Of a stretch of DNA of 64,000 nucleotides, positions 1 through 8,688 are shown in pieces. The stretch comes from Thermoplasmata archaeon (lineage in GTDB: Archaea > Thermoplasmatota > Thermoplasmata > Methanomassiliicoccales > Methanomethylophilaceae). The translations under genes were made by a program, and so were the position numbers. The first letter of the stretch is position 1; each line of letters starts with the position of its first letter. Below the pieces are notes generated by a model that saw only the letters and a program-made list of their open reading frames with translations, was not told the origin of the DNA and made no database searches. The stretch is from positions 124,001-188,000 of the forward strand of contig SUTB01000001.1 in the NCBI GenBank assembly GCA_015063125.1, given 5' to 3'.

Positions 1-469
1 TGTTGAGCCTCCTGGTCGGAAAGGACATTATCTCGGATGTGACCATGAAGGATCTGACTGATCCTTTTCCCAACCACATGATCGGGAGGTCGAGGTCGTG
101 GACCACGGCATAATCGAACATCACCGATCCCAGATCGGACTGGGGCATGCCGTGCATCCTGGTGTTCTCGTAGAGCAGCCTAAGCTCTCTGATGCCTTCG
201 GCAGGATCCATATCGGAGTTGATTATCTCGACGACCCTGAGTTTGGCGTATCCTCTGTCGGATTTGAGGCAGTTCCCGCGGGACAGCTCGTCCCTCCAGT
301 AAAGGTAGTATGCTCTCTGTTGACGGTCCATCACGGAGTAGTCGGCGTTCCTGTGATTGCACCTAACGTATTCGCATTCCTCTCCGTGCCTGTCCCTGTA
401 CTCCTCGATCTGGGATAGAAGGTCGTTGACGTTGTATTCGCGTCTTTCCTCGTACGGATTGAATGCCAT
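1..469 (-). CDS. TerB-N-like domain protein, C-terminus cut by window edge
   Basis: The gene runs leftwards off the window; 156 codons from an ATG at 469 are present. The start is preceded by an AGGT Shine-Dalgarno-like element. The visible part has a charged N-terminus, then a stretch with a YYLYWRDELSRGN segment followed by GYAKLRVVEIIN. This spacing of an aromatic-rich WR..G motif and a Tyr/Glu/Asn-rich helix recalls the TerB-N domain found beside tellurite-resistance TerB domains in large cytoplasmic proteins of unknown function. The C-terminal half, which would confirm TerB, is outside the window. No membrane segment is seen. It is divergent from the UPF0371 gene, with an 88-base shared promoter region. 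The family call rests on motif resemblance only. Confidence 0.5.
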   Translation of the reverse strand, partial: MAFNPYEERREYNVNDLLSQIEEYRDRHGEECEYVRCNHRNADYSVMDRQQRAYYLYWRDELSRGNCLKSDRGYAKLRVVEIINSDMDPAEGIRELRLLYENTRMHGMPQSDLGSVMFDYAVVHDLDLPIMWLGKGSVRSFMVTSEIMSFPTRRLN

Positions 470-557
470 CAGAACTACCTGCCCCAGTATAGCTCTCAAT
501 CATAAAATAACTGTCAGTCCGTGCGTCTTTTATAGGATTCTGCCGTTATTTCTTTGC

Positions 558-2045
558 ATGAAGGTCGGTTTCGACAACGACATGTACCTCAAGACGCAGT
601 CCGAACATATCAGGGAACGCATCCAGAAGTTCGGAGGTAAGCTGTATCTCGAGTTTGGTGGCAAGCTTTTCGACGATTATCACGCATCAAGGGTCCTTCC
701 CGGTTTCATGCCCGACAGTAAGATCAGGATGCTCATGGAGTTCGGTCAGGATGCCGAGGCGATCGTGGTCATCAATGCCGAGGACATCGTCAAGAAGAAG
801 ATACGCAAGGACTTCAGCGTAGGATACGATTCCGAGGTGTTCAGGCTCGTGGACATGTTCCTCGACAGGGGCATCGGAGTGTGCGGTCTGGTCATCACGC
901 ATTTCAACGGACAGGCCGAGGCAGAGGCATTCCAGAAGAAAGCCGAGTCCAACGGTCTGAAGGTCTACAGGCACTACCTGATAGACGGATATCCCTCCAA
1001 TGTCGACCTCATCGCATCCGACGAAGGATTCGGAAAGGACGAGTTCGTCCCGACCACCAAACCGCTAGTCGTTGTCACCGCTCCCGGACCTGGAAGCGGA
1101 AAGATGGCTGTCTGCCTCTCGCAACTCTACAACGAGAAGAAGAGAGGCGTGTCCGCAGGATATGCGAAGTTCGAGACCTTCCCGATTTGGAATATCCCGC
1201 TGAAGCACCCGGTGAACATCGCCTATGAGGCGGCCACGGTGGACCTGGCGGATGTCAACATGATCGACCCGTTCCATCTGGAAGCATACGGAGAGACCAC
1301 GGTCAACTACAACAGGGACATCGAGATATTCCCCGTTGTGAACGCGATCCTCGAGGGCGTCTTGGGAAGCTCCCCCTATAAGTCCCCCACGGATATGGGA
1401 GTGAACATGGCGGGCAACTGTATCGTCGACGACGAGTTTGTCAGGAAAGCAGCGAACTATGAGATCATCAGGCGTTACTTCTCGACCCTCAGGGACCGCA
1501 GGGAGGGCAGAGCATCGGCAGAGACCCTTCTGAAGTCCGAGATCTACATGAAGAATGCCGGTATCACCCCGGAGTACCGCAAGACCGTAGCAACCGTCAG
1601 GCAGCTGATGACAGAGACGGAAAGGCCCATAGTCGCAGCAGAGTTGGATGACGGAAGGCTGGTCACTGGAAAGGCCACCCCGTTGACCACAGCATCCTCA
1701 TCGCTTCTTTTGAACATGCTAAAGGAGCTCGCGGGCATAGACGATTCCGTTACTCTGATTTCCAAGGAGGTCATCGAATCGGTCCACAGGCTGAAGGTCA
1801 ACAACCTCGGGTACAAGAACCCCCGCATGCATCTCGATGAGATGCTTGTAGCCCTTTCCATAATCGCAAGGACCGACAAGAACGCGGAGAAGGCATTCGC
1901 GATGCTCCCCCTGCTGAGGGGATGCGACGTGCACTCCTCGGTGATCCTTTCTGCTGTGGACGAGGGAGTCTACAAGAAGCTTGGAATGAGCACATCCAGC
2001 GAGCCTGAGCATCAGACCAAGTGTCTCTTCCACGAAAGTTTCTGA
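558..2045 (+). CDS. UPF0371 / DUF1846 family protein
   Basis: A 495-residue protein matching the whole length of the UPF0371 (DUF1846) family, which is common in Firmicutes and of unsettled function. Recognisable stretches are KFGGKLYLEFGGKL with DDYHASRVLPGF near residue 30, VVVTAPGPGSGKMAVCLSQLY near residue 175 (a nucleotide-loop-like GPGSGK), KFETFPIWNIPLKHPVN near residue 210 and MIDPFHLEAYG. The ATG at 558 is chosen because family homology begins there and a TATA-like TTTTATAG lies about 25-30 bases upstream; the longer in-frame extension to 357 is not protein-like. It stands alone, with a G/C hairpin just after its stop. The family is mainly bacterial, so transfer is plausible. Confidence 0.9.
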   Translation: MKVGFDNDMYLKTQSEHIRERIQKFGGKLYLEFGGKLFDDYHASRVLPGFMPDSKIRMLMEFGQDAEAIVVINAEDIVKKKIRKDFSVGYDSEVFRLVDMFLDRGIGVCGLVITHFNGQAEAEAFQKKAESNGLKVYRHYLIDGYPSNVDLIASDEGFGKDEFVPTTKPLVVVTAPGPGSGKMAVCLSQLYNEKKRGVSAGYAKFETFPIWNIPLKHPVNIAYEAATVDLADVNMIDPFHLEAYGETTVNYNRDIEIFPVVNAILEGVLGSSPYKSPTDMGVNMAGNCIVDDEFVRKAANYEIIRRYFSTLRDRREGRASAETLLKSEIYMKNAGITPEYRKTVATVRQLMTETERPIVAAELDDGRLVTGKATPLTTASSSLLLNMLKELAGIDDSVTLISKEVIESVHRLKVNNLGYKNPRMHLDEMLVALSIIARTDKNAEKAFAMLPLLRGCDVHSSVILSAVDEGVYKKLGMSTSSEPEHQTKCLFHESF

Positions 2046-2052
2046 GAAATAT

Positions 2053-2070
2053 GCGGGGGATTCCCCCCGC
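2053..2070. terminator. hairpin between convergent genes
   Basis: A 7-bp G/C stem (GCGGGGG, loop ATT, CCCCCGC) lies between the convergent stops of UPF0371 and the DUF362 gene. It can act in both directions. Confidence 0.6.
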
Positions 2071-2074
2071 TGAT

Positions 2075-2965
2075 TTACAGTTTTATCAATTCGTATTCGC
2101 GTGATCCGTAACCCATCTCTGCTGCATGCTCGATGGTGTGGAATCCGCTCTTGCTGTTGACTCTCTCCATGAAGTGTTCTTTTCCGGGGTCATCTGATGC
2201 CACGACGAGGTCCAGACAGGCCTGGTCGATGGCAACGGGGTCGAGAGATGATAATATCCCGATGTCCTTCATGCAAGGGGGTTCCGGGGTCGCAACGCAG
2301 TCGCAGTCCACGGATAGGTTCTTCATGACGTTGATGAAGGCCATGTTCCCGTTGAAGTACTTGACCACGGTTGATGCCGCTTCGGCCATACCCTCGCAGA
2401 ACGCAGGATCACTGGCATGGACGTCCCATCCTGCGACGGGATCGGTGGATTTTCCACAGGTGTGTATGAGGATCTTTCCTGTCTTCGAAGCACATCCGAT
2501 AGAGAGCTGTTTGAGTGCTCCGCCATATCCTCCGTTAGGGTGTCCCTTGAAGTGTGCCAGTACAAGCATGGAATCATAGTTCTTCAGGTTCTTTCCGACA
2601 TAGTTCTTCTTGAGCTGTTTGCCGGTGGGGATGTCGAATTCCACATCTGGTCCCTCGGCATCCATGAGGTCCACGTCGAAGTACTTGCTCCATCCGTGCT
2701 CCTCGAGGAGCTTCCTGTGGGAGTCCGTGTGGTCCCTGACGCCGACGAATCTGTCTCCGTAGGCCGTGTTGCACTCCACGACGCGACCGCCGATCTTGTC
2801 GATGACCGGCTTCCAGAACTCGGGTTTGAGGAAGTTGAAGTTTCCCTTCTCTCCGGAGTGGACCTTAACGGCCACCTTTCCCTTCAGTTCTATGTTCAAC
2901 GCCTCGTACATCTTCACTACGTTCTCGGGCGTGATTTCCTTCATGAAGTAGACTTTCGATTTCAT
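2075..2965 (-). CDS. DUF362 domain-containing protein
   Basis: A 296-residue cytoplasmic protein of the DUF362 family, often annotated as uncharacterised and sometimes fused to ferredoxin domains. Visible family features are an N-terminal K-V-A-V-K-V-H-S-G-E-K-G loop near residue 30, GHPNGGYGGALKQLSIG near residue 145 and ASKTGKILIHTCGK. Near the C-terminus is ATPEPPCMKDIGILSSLDPVA, where DPVA is typical of the family. No CxxCxxC ferredoxin motif is present. The ATG at 2965 is used because the upstream extension is not protein-like. It lies downstream of htpG on the same strand with 86 bases between them. The exact substrate is unknown. Confidence 0.85.
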   Translation of the reverse strand: MKSKVYFMKEITPENVVKMYEALNIELKGKVAVKVHSGEKGNFNFLKPEFWKPVIDKIGGRVVECNTAYGDRFVGVRDHTDSHRKLLEEHGWSKYFDVDLMDAEGPDVEFDIPTGKQLKKNYVGKNLKNYDSMLVLAHFKGHPNGGYGGALKQLSIGCASKTGKILIHTCGKSTDPVAGWDVHASDPAFCEGMAEAASTVVKYFNGNMAFINVMKNLSVDCDCVATPEPPCMKDIGILSSLDPVAIDQACLDLVVASDDPGKEHFMERVNSKSGFHTIEHAAEMGYGSREYELIKL

Positions 2966-3051
2966 ATGTGGCCTCCTTCGAACCGTTCGGTTCCAACGAG
3001 GTCTGGACTGAATTGTAGAAATAAAAAAGAAGGGGGAGGCCCCCATGAGTT

Positions 3052-4959
3052 TCAGAACAGTTTGAACACGTTCTCGGAGTAGTTCAGAAGGTCCTCTACA
3101 GGCATTCCGGCCAGGAGAAGCGCCTGATCGAGCATGATGGAGCACATCGCTTTGGCCTTGTCCTTGTCCTCAGCGTATGCTTTCTGCAGGGACTCGAATG
3201 CTGCATGGTTCGGATTGATCTCCAGAACACGTTTCGCCTTCACGCCTTCCTCCGGTGATCCCGGAAGGTTGGCGAAATACTTCTCCATCTCGAAGGATAC
3301 GTCCCCTTCGGAGCTCAGGCATACCGCATGAGTCTTCAGTTTCCTGGAGAGTTTGACGGAATCCACCTTGTCCCCGAGGGCCTCCTTTACGAAGTCCAGA
3401 AGCTCCTTGGATTCCTCCTCCTTTGCTTCTGCCTCCTTCTTCTCCTCCTCGGTACCCAGGTCGAGGCCGTTGCTGTTGATGTCGCAGAACTCCTTCTCAT
3501 TGTAGTTCCTGAGGGTCTTGAGCGTGAACTCATCCAGTTCCTCGGTCAGGCAGATGATGTCGTATCCCTTCTCGCGGACCTGTTCGGCCTGCGGGATCTG
3601 CTTGGCCCTGGAGACGCTCTCCGCGGATGCGTAGTAGATCTTGTCCTGCCCCTCCTTCATATCGGTGACGTATTCCTGGAGGGTGATGGGCTTGTCCTTC
3701 TCCACTGATGGGAACATGATGAGGTCCTTCAGCAGGTCGGCCTTTGCACCCCAATTCTCCACGATGCCGTACTTGAGCTGGGGTCCGAAGTTCCTGTGGA
3801 ATGCCTCATAGGTCTCCCTATCGTCCTTCAGGATCCTCTCCAGATCGTTCTTGATCTTCTTCTCCAGGTTGCTCCTGATCATACTGAGCTGACGATCGTG
3901 CTGGAGCATCTCCCTCGAGATGTTCAGGGAGAGGTCCGGTGAATCCACGACACCCCTGACGAACCTGAAGCAGTCTGGCAGCAGGTCCTTGCACTTGTCC
4001 ATGATCATGACTCCCGAGGAGTAAAGCTGCAGTCCGGGTTCAAATTCCCTGCTGTAGAAGTTGTAGGGTGCGACCTTGGGGATGAACAGCATCGCCTTGT
4101 AACTGACGGTTCCTTCCGCGTTGATGCGGATGACGGATATGGGTTCCTCATAGTCATGGAACTTCTCCTTGTAGAATTCCTTGCAGTCCTCGTCGGATAC
4201 GCTCGACTTGTCCCTCTGCCAGATGGGCACCATGCTGTTGACCACGGTGTCCTCCATGTGGGATCTCCATTCCTTCTTGGGGGTGCCGTCCTCATTCTTT
4301 TCGCCGGTCTCTTCCATCGCGCCCTTCTCGAGCTCCATGTGGATGGGCCAGCGGACATAGTCGGAATACTTCTTGATGAGGTCCTCCAGGGTATATTCGT
4401 CGAGGTACGAGCTGAACGTCTCATTCTCATCGTCCTCGCGGATATGCATGATGACATCGGTTCCGTGAGAGTCCCTCTCGCATTCCTTAATGGTATATCC
4501 GTCAGCGCCTTCGCTGGTCCATTTCCATGCCTTGTCCTCTCCGTATGCCTTGGAGATGACAGTTACCTTGTCGGAGACGAGGAACGAAGAGTAGAATCCG
4601 ACACCGAACTGGCCGATGATGTCCACATCCTTGCCTTCCTCAAGGTTCTTCTTGAAGTCCAGGGAACCGCTGTGGGCGATGACTCCGAGATTAGCATCCA
4701 TATCCTCTTTGGTCATCCCTATACCGTTATCGGATACGGTGACCGTTCCGGCGTCCCTGTCGATCGTGACGTCGATGCGGAAGTCTTCCCTTGCGACGGG
4801 AACGTCGGACTCCGTTATGGATTTGTAATGCAGCTTGTCGATGGCATCCGATGCGTTGGAGATGATCTCCCTGAGGAATATCTCCCTGTGCGTGTAGATG
4901 GAGTTGATCATCAGGTCGAGCAGCTGCTTCGATTCTGCCTTGAATTGTTTCTTTGCCAT
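3052..4959 (-). CDS. htpG: molecular chaperone HtpG (Hsp90)
   Basis: A 635-residue Hsp90-family ATPase chaperone of normal bacterial HtpG length. The N-terminal GHKL ATPase domain is intact: REIISNASDAIDKL (helix with the Mg-binding Asn), VSDNGIGMTKED, and GQFGVGFYSSFLV (lid and G-rich loop). The middle domain includes the LNISREMLQHDRQL catalytic-loop region, and an acidic, Lys/Glu-rich stretch precedes the C-terminal dimerisation domain. The ATG at 4959 follows an AGAGGT Shine-Dalgarno; a second ATG at 4980 is upstream but less well placed. An A/T-rich TATA region at 5010-5020 gives a leader of about 25 bases. HtpG is patchy in archaea and was probably acquired from bacteria. Confidence 0.97.
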   Translation of the reverse strand: MAKKQFKAESKQLLDLMINSIYTHREIFLREIISNASDAIDKLHYKSITESDVPVAREDFRIDVTIDRDAGTVTVSDNGIGMTKEDMDANLGVIAHSGSLDFKKNLEEGKDVDIIGQFGVGFYSSFLVSDKVTVISKAYGEDKAWKWTSEGADGYTIKECERDSHGTDVIMHIREDDENETFSSYLDEYTLEDLIKKYSDYVRWPIHMELEKGAMEETGEKNEDGTPKKEWRSHMEDTVVNSMVPIWQRDKSSVSDEDCKEFYKEKFHDYEEPISVIRINAEGTVSYKAMLFIPKVAPYNFYSREFEPGLQLYSSGVMIMDKCKDLLPDCFRFVRGVVDSPDLSLNISREMLQHDRQLSMIRSNLEKKIKNDLERILKDDRETYEAFHRNFGPQLKYGIVENWGAKADLLKDLIMFPSVEKDKPITLQEYVTDMKEGQDKIYYASAESVSRAKQIPQAEQVREKGYDIICLTEELDEFTLKTLRNYNEKEFCDINSNGLDLGTEEEKKEAEAKEEESKELLDFVKEALGDKVDSVKLSRKLKTHAVCLSSEGDVSFEMEKYFANLPGSPEEGVKAKRVLEINPNHAAFESLQKAYAEDKDKAKAMCSIMLDQALLLAGMPVEDLLNYSENVFKLF

Positions 4960-5084
4960 TTCAAGAACCTCTAGCTTCAATCTTCTGAGATGAAATAGAG
5001 TTAGAACTTCTATAAAAAAATTATTAAAAATGATTTGTCGTGAACTAATTGTTTTGGATTTTGGAAAGAATCAGCGAGTATTAT

Positions 5085-5170
5085 GGGCGGTTAGGAGGCT
5101 CTGAGCCCTTCTTCCAAAGGGGTCGACCTTTCGGGCCTCCGACATCATTCAGCTGATGTCAAGCTTTTTC
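5085..5170 (+). ncRNA. candidate small RNA ending in hairpin plus T-run
   Basis: A non-coding stretch upstream of the hydantoinase-type gene. GGAGGC (5094-5099) can pair with GCCTCC (5135-5140), enclosing a smaller AAAGG/CCTTT pairing. It is followed at once by GACATCA-N6-TGATGTC (5141-5160) and a TTTTT run at 5165-5169. This stem-loop followed by T residues looks like a transcript end. A good TATA element (TATAAAAA, 5011-5018) lies upstream. No open reading frame and no match to tRNA, SRP or RNase P signatures was seen. The element may instead be part of a longer leader. Confidence 0.4.
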
Positions 5171-5186
5171 TACGCCGATGGTTTAT

Positions 5187-5410
5187 GACCATTCGATAAC
5201 GATGGTCAAATGGCCTATCGTTATAGTCAGCCGGAATCCGCCTTGCGGACTACGGCAAAAGGTGGTACTAAACGTATTCTCACCTCCTGTCAGTCCCCCG
5301 GGGTCGACACCCTGATAGGACTTTACTCCGTTTGTACCGGACTGAAAGTCCGGGAACCGGCAGGAGATGAGTTTTTGAATGGGTATCTAGAAGTGAGTTC
5401 CAGAATTCAC
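5187..5410 (+). ncRNA. candidate structured RNA or long leader upstream of hydantoinase gene
   Basis: The 5187-5410 stretch holds five clean pairings in a row. They are GACCAT/ATGGTC (5187-5207), GCCG..TCCGC/GCGGA..CGGC (5230-5256), and the 9-bp TCCTGTCAG/CTGATAGGA with one G-U (5285-5320). The last two are CCGGACT-GAA-AGTCCGG (5337-5353) and GTGAGTT-CCAG-AATTCAC (5393-5410). CTCCTG (5284-5289) can alternatively pair with CAGGAG (5361-5366), so two competing folds exist. The reading frame through it is open but its translation is not protein-like. A TATA-like TTTATG at 5182-5187 could start it. It may be a free-standing RNA or a regulatory leader of the downstream gene. Confidence 0.45.
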
Positions 5411-5473
5411 TGTTACCACATAGTGCGCAATTATCCTCGATATGCTTTTAGGCCTTATCGGACATTCGTACCC

Positions 5474-7438
5474 ATGGTCCTAGGCTTGGGGATAGACACC
5501 GGAGGAACCTATACGGACTCCGTTGTCATCGACATCGATACGAAGGAGATAGTCTGCCGTTCCAAGGCCCTCACCACCCGCGATGATCTGATCAAGGGGA
5601 TAGTCTCTTCTCTCAAAGGCCTCTCCAAGACCGATGGGATCTCAATCGTTTCATTGTCATCCACCCTTGCCACGAATTCTATCGTCGAAGGGAAGAGCTG
5701 CCGTGTCGGACTGATAGTCCTGGGCAAGAAGTTCGGCCATACCGTGAACATAGCGAATTATGCATACATCGATGCGCAGCTGGACCTTAAGGGCAGGACT
5801 GTCAAGAAGCTCAACATGGATGAGGCCAAGGCTGCTGTAGAATCGATGCGTGGAAAGGTGGACGTCCTAGCTGTCGTAGGATACATGAGCGTCCGTAATC
5901 CGAGCCACGAAGATACCGTGAGGAATCTGGCGGAGAAGATGCTCGGGATCCCCGTCGTCTGTGCTCACGAGCTGACATCCAAATTAGGGTTCGAGCAGAG
6001 GGCCAATACTGCCATAATCAATGCGGGACTGATCCCGACGATCATCGATCTGATCAAGGCGGTGACGAAGGCTTTGGAGGATCTAGGAATCGACGCCCCT
6101 TTGATGATCGTCAAGGGCGACGGATCCATCATGAACACCAACACGGCGATCAGGAGACCCATTGAGACCATCATGTCCGGGCCAGCATCCAGTCTGACCA
6201 GCGCCATGGTCCATACAGGAATCCAGGATGCGCTCATCGCTGACATCGGAGGAACGACCACGGATCTGGGGATCATCCACGGCGGTTTCGTTCGCACTCT
6301 GGACACCGGCGCTCTGGTGGGCGGACACAGGACGAGGGTACGTGCAGCAGACGTCAGCACCTACGGAATGGGCGGTGACAGCCGTATCTCCGTAGAGAAG
6401 GGCAACATATCGCTGTCCGCAATACGCATCATCCCCGTCTGCATAGCCGCATCCAAATGGCCCAGCGTCAAGGAATGGGTCGATGGCTTGCAGTCATTGG
6501 ATCAATCTCCTTCGGATACCGTATCGGATTGCGAATTCTACACGAGGGCATCCAACACCGAGCTTTCGTATCTGACCGAGGCTGACAGGAAGTTCCTCAA
6601 GCTCATCGAAGAGAGGCCTTATTCCGTAAGAGAGGCATCAGAGGTGCTGGAGATCCCGTTCGAGAGATTCTGCCTGAGGGATCTGGAATCGGAGGGATAT
6701 GTCACACGCATAGGCATTACTCCAACGGACATATTGGCGGCCGAAGGGACCTACAAGGAGTACGATACCGAGGCATCGGTCAAGGCAGTATCTATGCTGG
6801 CATCGAAGTCGGGCATGTCCACGAATGTGTTCATCGAGTCCGCCAAGAAGGCTATCGTCAAGAAGATCGTCAGATGCATCATGGACCACATGATCAGGGC
6901 AGAGACCGGAAAGGATGAGCTGTCGAAAACGGATGAGGCCATCATTGAGGAGGTCCTCAGGGACTCATCGGAATACAACGTGGGGATGAAATTGAAGATG
7001 CCCATAGTCGGCATCGGCGCCCCAGTAGGTGCATGGCTGCCAGCCGTGTCGGAGATACTACAGACGGAACTGATCCTTCCTGATAACTACGATGTAGGGA
7101 ACGCCATAGGTGCCATCTCCAGTTCAGTCACCGAGACCGTAGAATTGACCGTGCGTGCAGGATTCCAGGATTTCTCCGAGGATCCGGAATGCACCGTCTA
7201 CAACGGTGAGGAGGCTTTCGATTTCCCTGAGAAGGATGAGGCAATAGATTTCGCTGTCCAGGAGGCAACGAGGATCGCCACTGCGAGAGCGATAGAATCC
7301 GGAGCCGCAGAGGTGAACATCGAGAGCAAAGTCGTCGAGATGCTCATAGACGTGGAAGGCAAGGGGAAGAAGGTGTTCCGCGGCGCCACCGTAATCGTCA
7401 GAGCATCGGGTAAACCGATGATGCACTGGTTCGACTAA
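5474..7438 (+). CDS. hydantoinase/oxoprolinase family protein (HyuA-like)
   Basis: A 654-residue protein of the ATP-dependent hydantoinase/oxoprolinase A family, which opens cyclic imide or lactam rings using an actin/Hsp70-like ATPase fold. The N-terminus MVLGLGIDTGGTYTDSV is the phosphate-1 loop. A second glycine-rich signature, DIGGTTTDLGIIHGG, lies near residue 255, and an MGGDS loop follows. There is a winged-helix-like insert (EERPYSVREASEVLEIP) near residue 380. The ATG at 5474 is chosen because family homology starts exactly there and a TATA-like GATATGCTTTTA lies about 25 bases upstream. No HyuB-type partner is adjacent, so the actual substrate cannot be inferred. Confidence 0.9.
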   Translation: MVLGLGIDTGGTYTDSVVIDIDTKEIVCRSKALTTRDDLIKGIVSSLKGLSKTDGISIVSLSSTLATNSIVEGKSCRVGLIVLGKKFGHTVNIANYAYIDAQLDLKGRTVKKLNMDEAKAAVESMRGKVDVLAVVGYMSVRNPSHEDTVRNLAEKMLGIPVVCAHELTSKLGFEQRANTAIINAGLIPTIIDLIKAVTKALEDLGIDAPLMIVKGDGSIMNTNTAIRRPIETIMSGPASSLTSAMVHTGIQDALIADIGGTTTDLGIIHGGFVRTLDTGALVGGHRTRVRAADVSTYGMGGDSRISVEKGNISLSAIRIIPVCIAASKWPSVKEWVDGLQSLDQSPSDTVSDCEFYTRASNTELSYLTEADRKFLKLIEERPYSVREASEVLEIPFERFCLRDLESEGYVTRIGITPTDILAAEGTYKEYDTEASVKAVSMLASKSGMSTNVFIESAKKAIVKKIVRCIMDHMIRAETGKDELSKTDEAIIEEVLRDSSEYNVGMKLKMPIVGIGAPVGAWLPAVSEILQTELILPDNYDVGNAIGAISSSVTETVELTVRAGFQDFSEDPECTVYNGEEAFDFPEKDEAIDFAVQEATRIATARAIESGAAEVNIESKVVEMLIDVEGKGKKVFRGATVIVRASGKPMMHWFD

Positions 7439-7481
7439 ATTTATTAATCGGGACTCTTTCGCGCTCTCCAGAGGCCCAAAT

Positions 7482-8663
7482 ATGAAGCTGAGTGACGGAG
7501 CGTTGATTGTTCTAATCATAATGCTCAGCATGTTCGCTCCGCTGGCCACCGATATGTTCCTGCCGGCTCTTGATGAGATGGTGGAATATTTCGAGACCGA
7601 CGAGGCCACCTTCAGCATGACGATGTACATGTTCATGCTATTCCTCGCCATCGGTGTCCTTTTCCTGGGCCCTGTCAGCGACAAATATGGGAGAAGATCC
7701 GTTCTAATCGGTTCTTTGGCACTGTTCATTGCATCCAGTTTTCTGTGCAGTGTCGTGAACTCCATCGTCCTTATGATTCTGTTCAGAATGCTGCAGGCTG
7801 TAGGTGCCGGAGGAGCGATGGCAACGTCCGTCGCGCTCATCAGGGATTGCTTTGACGGCGAGAGGAGATCGAAGGTCCTTACCATCGTTGCTGTGATCGG
7901 AGTTTTGGGTCCGGTCATCGCGCCGGTTCTCGGTCAGGTCATGATATGGGCAATGGATTGGAGGGCCACGTTCTGGGCGCCAGCCATCGTGGCATTGATA
8001 TGTGTGCTCATGGCCCTGATGCTGCCCTCGGAGATCCCGACTGAGAGATACAAGGGATCGATCATGGGTTCCGTGAAGACCATGGTCCCCATCCTGAAGA
8101 ACGGGGACTTCAGAAGATTCACGATAATGATGAACATGTTCGCCTTCGGAATCCTGGCCTACGTATCCGTTTCCGAATATATCTACAAGGAGAAGGGATT
8201 CGATGTCGGCGATGCTTACTCATTCTATCTTGCGGGAGCGATGATCATGGGAGTAGTTCTCATGCTGATCATCGAGAGGTTCAGAATGAGCAACAAGACT
8301 CATATCGCGGTCATGTTCGCACTCATCGTCATAGCTACGGCGATCCTCTGGTTGCTCGGAGCCGAGAGCCCGCTCTTATTCTTCGCAGGAATAGTTCCCT
8401 TCATCGCCGCATCATCGATCGCTCGTTCCTTCGGTTTCAACATACTTCTGGCGCAGGACGTTGGTAACTCTGGAGCGATATCCTCCGTACTGAATTTCAT
8501 CCACTTCCTGTTCGCGACCGCAGGGATGATCGTGGTGGTCAACCTGCCCTTCGGTTCTTACATCGAGAGCGTCGCATTCTGCTTCACCCTGTTCTTAGTG
8601 GTATATGCAGTCCTCTGGGCTGTCATGAAGATAAGGGGCACTACGCTCAAAGGATTAGAATGA
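7482..8663 (+). CDS. MFS transporter, Bcr/CflA-type drug exporter
   Basis: A 393-residue inner-membrane protein with about 12 hydrophobic segments, the usual length for the DHA1 drug:proton antiporter group. The N-terminus has APLATDMFLPALDEM in the first helix, typical of the Bcr/CflA branch. The loop after helix 2 reads GPVSDKYGRRSVL, the MFS motif A. RMLQAVGAGGAMATSVALIRD in helices 4-5 matches the family. A TATA-like TTTATTAAT lies just after the preceding stop and an AGAGG Shine-Dalgarno precedes the ATG at 7482. It is probably expressed alone; the exported compound is unknown. Confidence 0.9.
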   Translation: MKLSDGALIVLIIMLSMFAPLATDMFLPALDEMVEYFETDEATFSMTMYMFMLFLAIGVLFLGPVSDKYGRRSVLIGSLALFIASSFLCSVVNSIVLMILFRMLQAVGAGGAMATSVALIRDCFDGERRSKVLTIVAVIGVLGPVIAPVLGQVMIWAMDWRATFWAPAIVALICVLMALMLPSEIPTERYKGSIMGSVKTMVPILKNGDFRRFTIMMNMFAFGILAYVSVSEYIYKEKGFDVGDAYSFYLAGAMIMGVVLMLIIERFRMSNKTHIAVMFALIVIATAILWLLGAESPLLFFAGIVPFIAASSIARSFGFNILLAQDVGNSGAISSVLNFIHFLFATAGMIVVVNLPFGSYIESVAFCFTLFLVVYAVLWAVMKIRGTTLKGLE

Positions 8664-8667
8664 AAAT

Positions 8668-8681
8668 GGGGCGGTTGCCCC
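8668..8681. terminator. hairpin with T-run between convergent genes
   Basis: GGGGC-GGTT-GCCCC is followed by GTTTTG, between the convergent stops of the MFS gene and top6A. It is likely bidirectional. Confidence 0.65.
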
Positions 8682-8688
8682 GTTTTGA

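Noticed and set aside
5085-5410. RNase P RNA or SRP RNA
   Set aside because: I searched both strands by eye for the conserved GGAAAGUCC/AGAUGAAUGAC elements and the SRP helix 8 motif and found no convincing match.
5210-5473. N-terminal extension of the hydantoinase-type protein
   Set aside because: The translation is not protein-like, homology begins exactly at the ATG at 5474, and the DNA is dense in hairpins.
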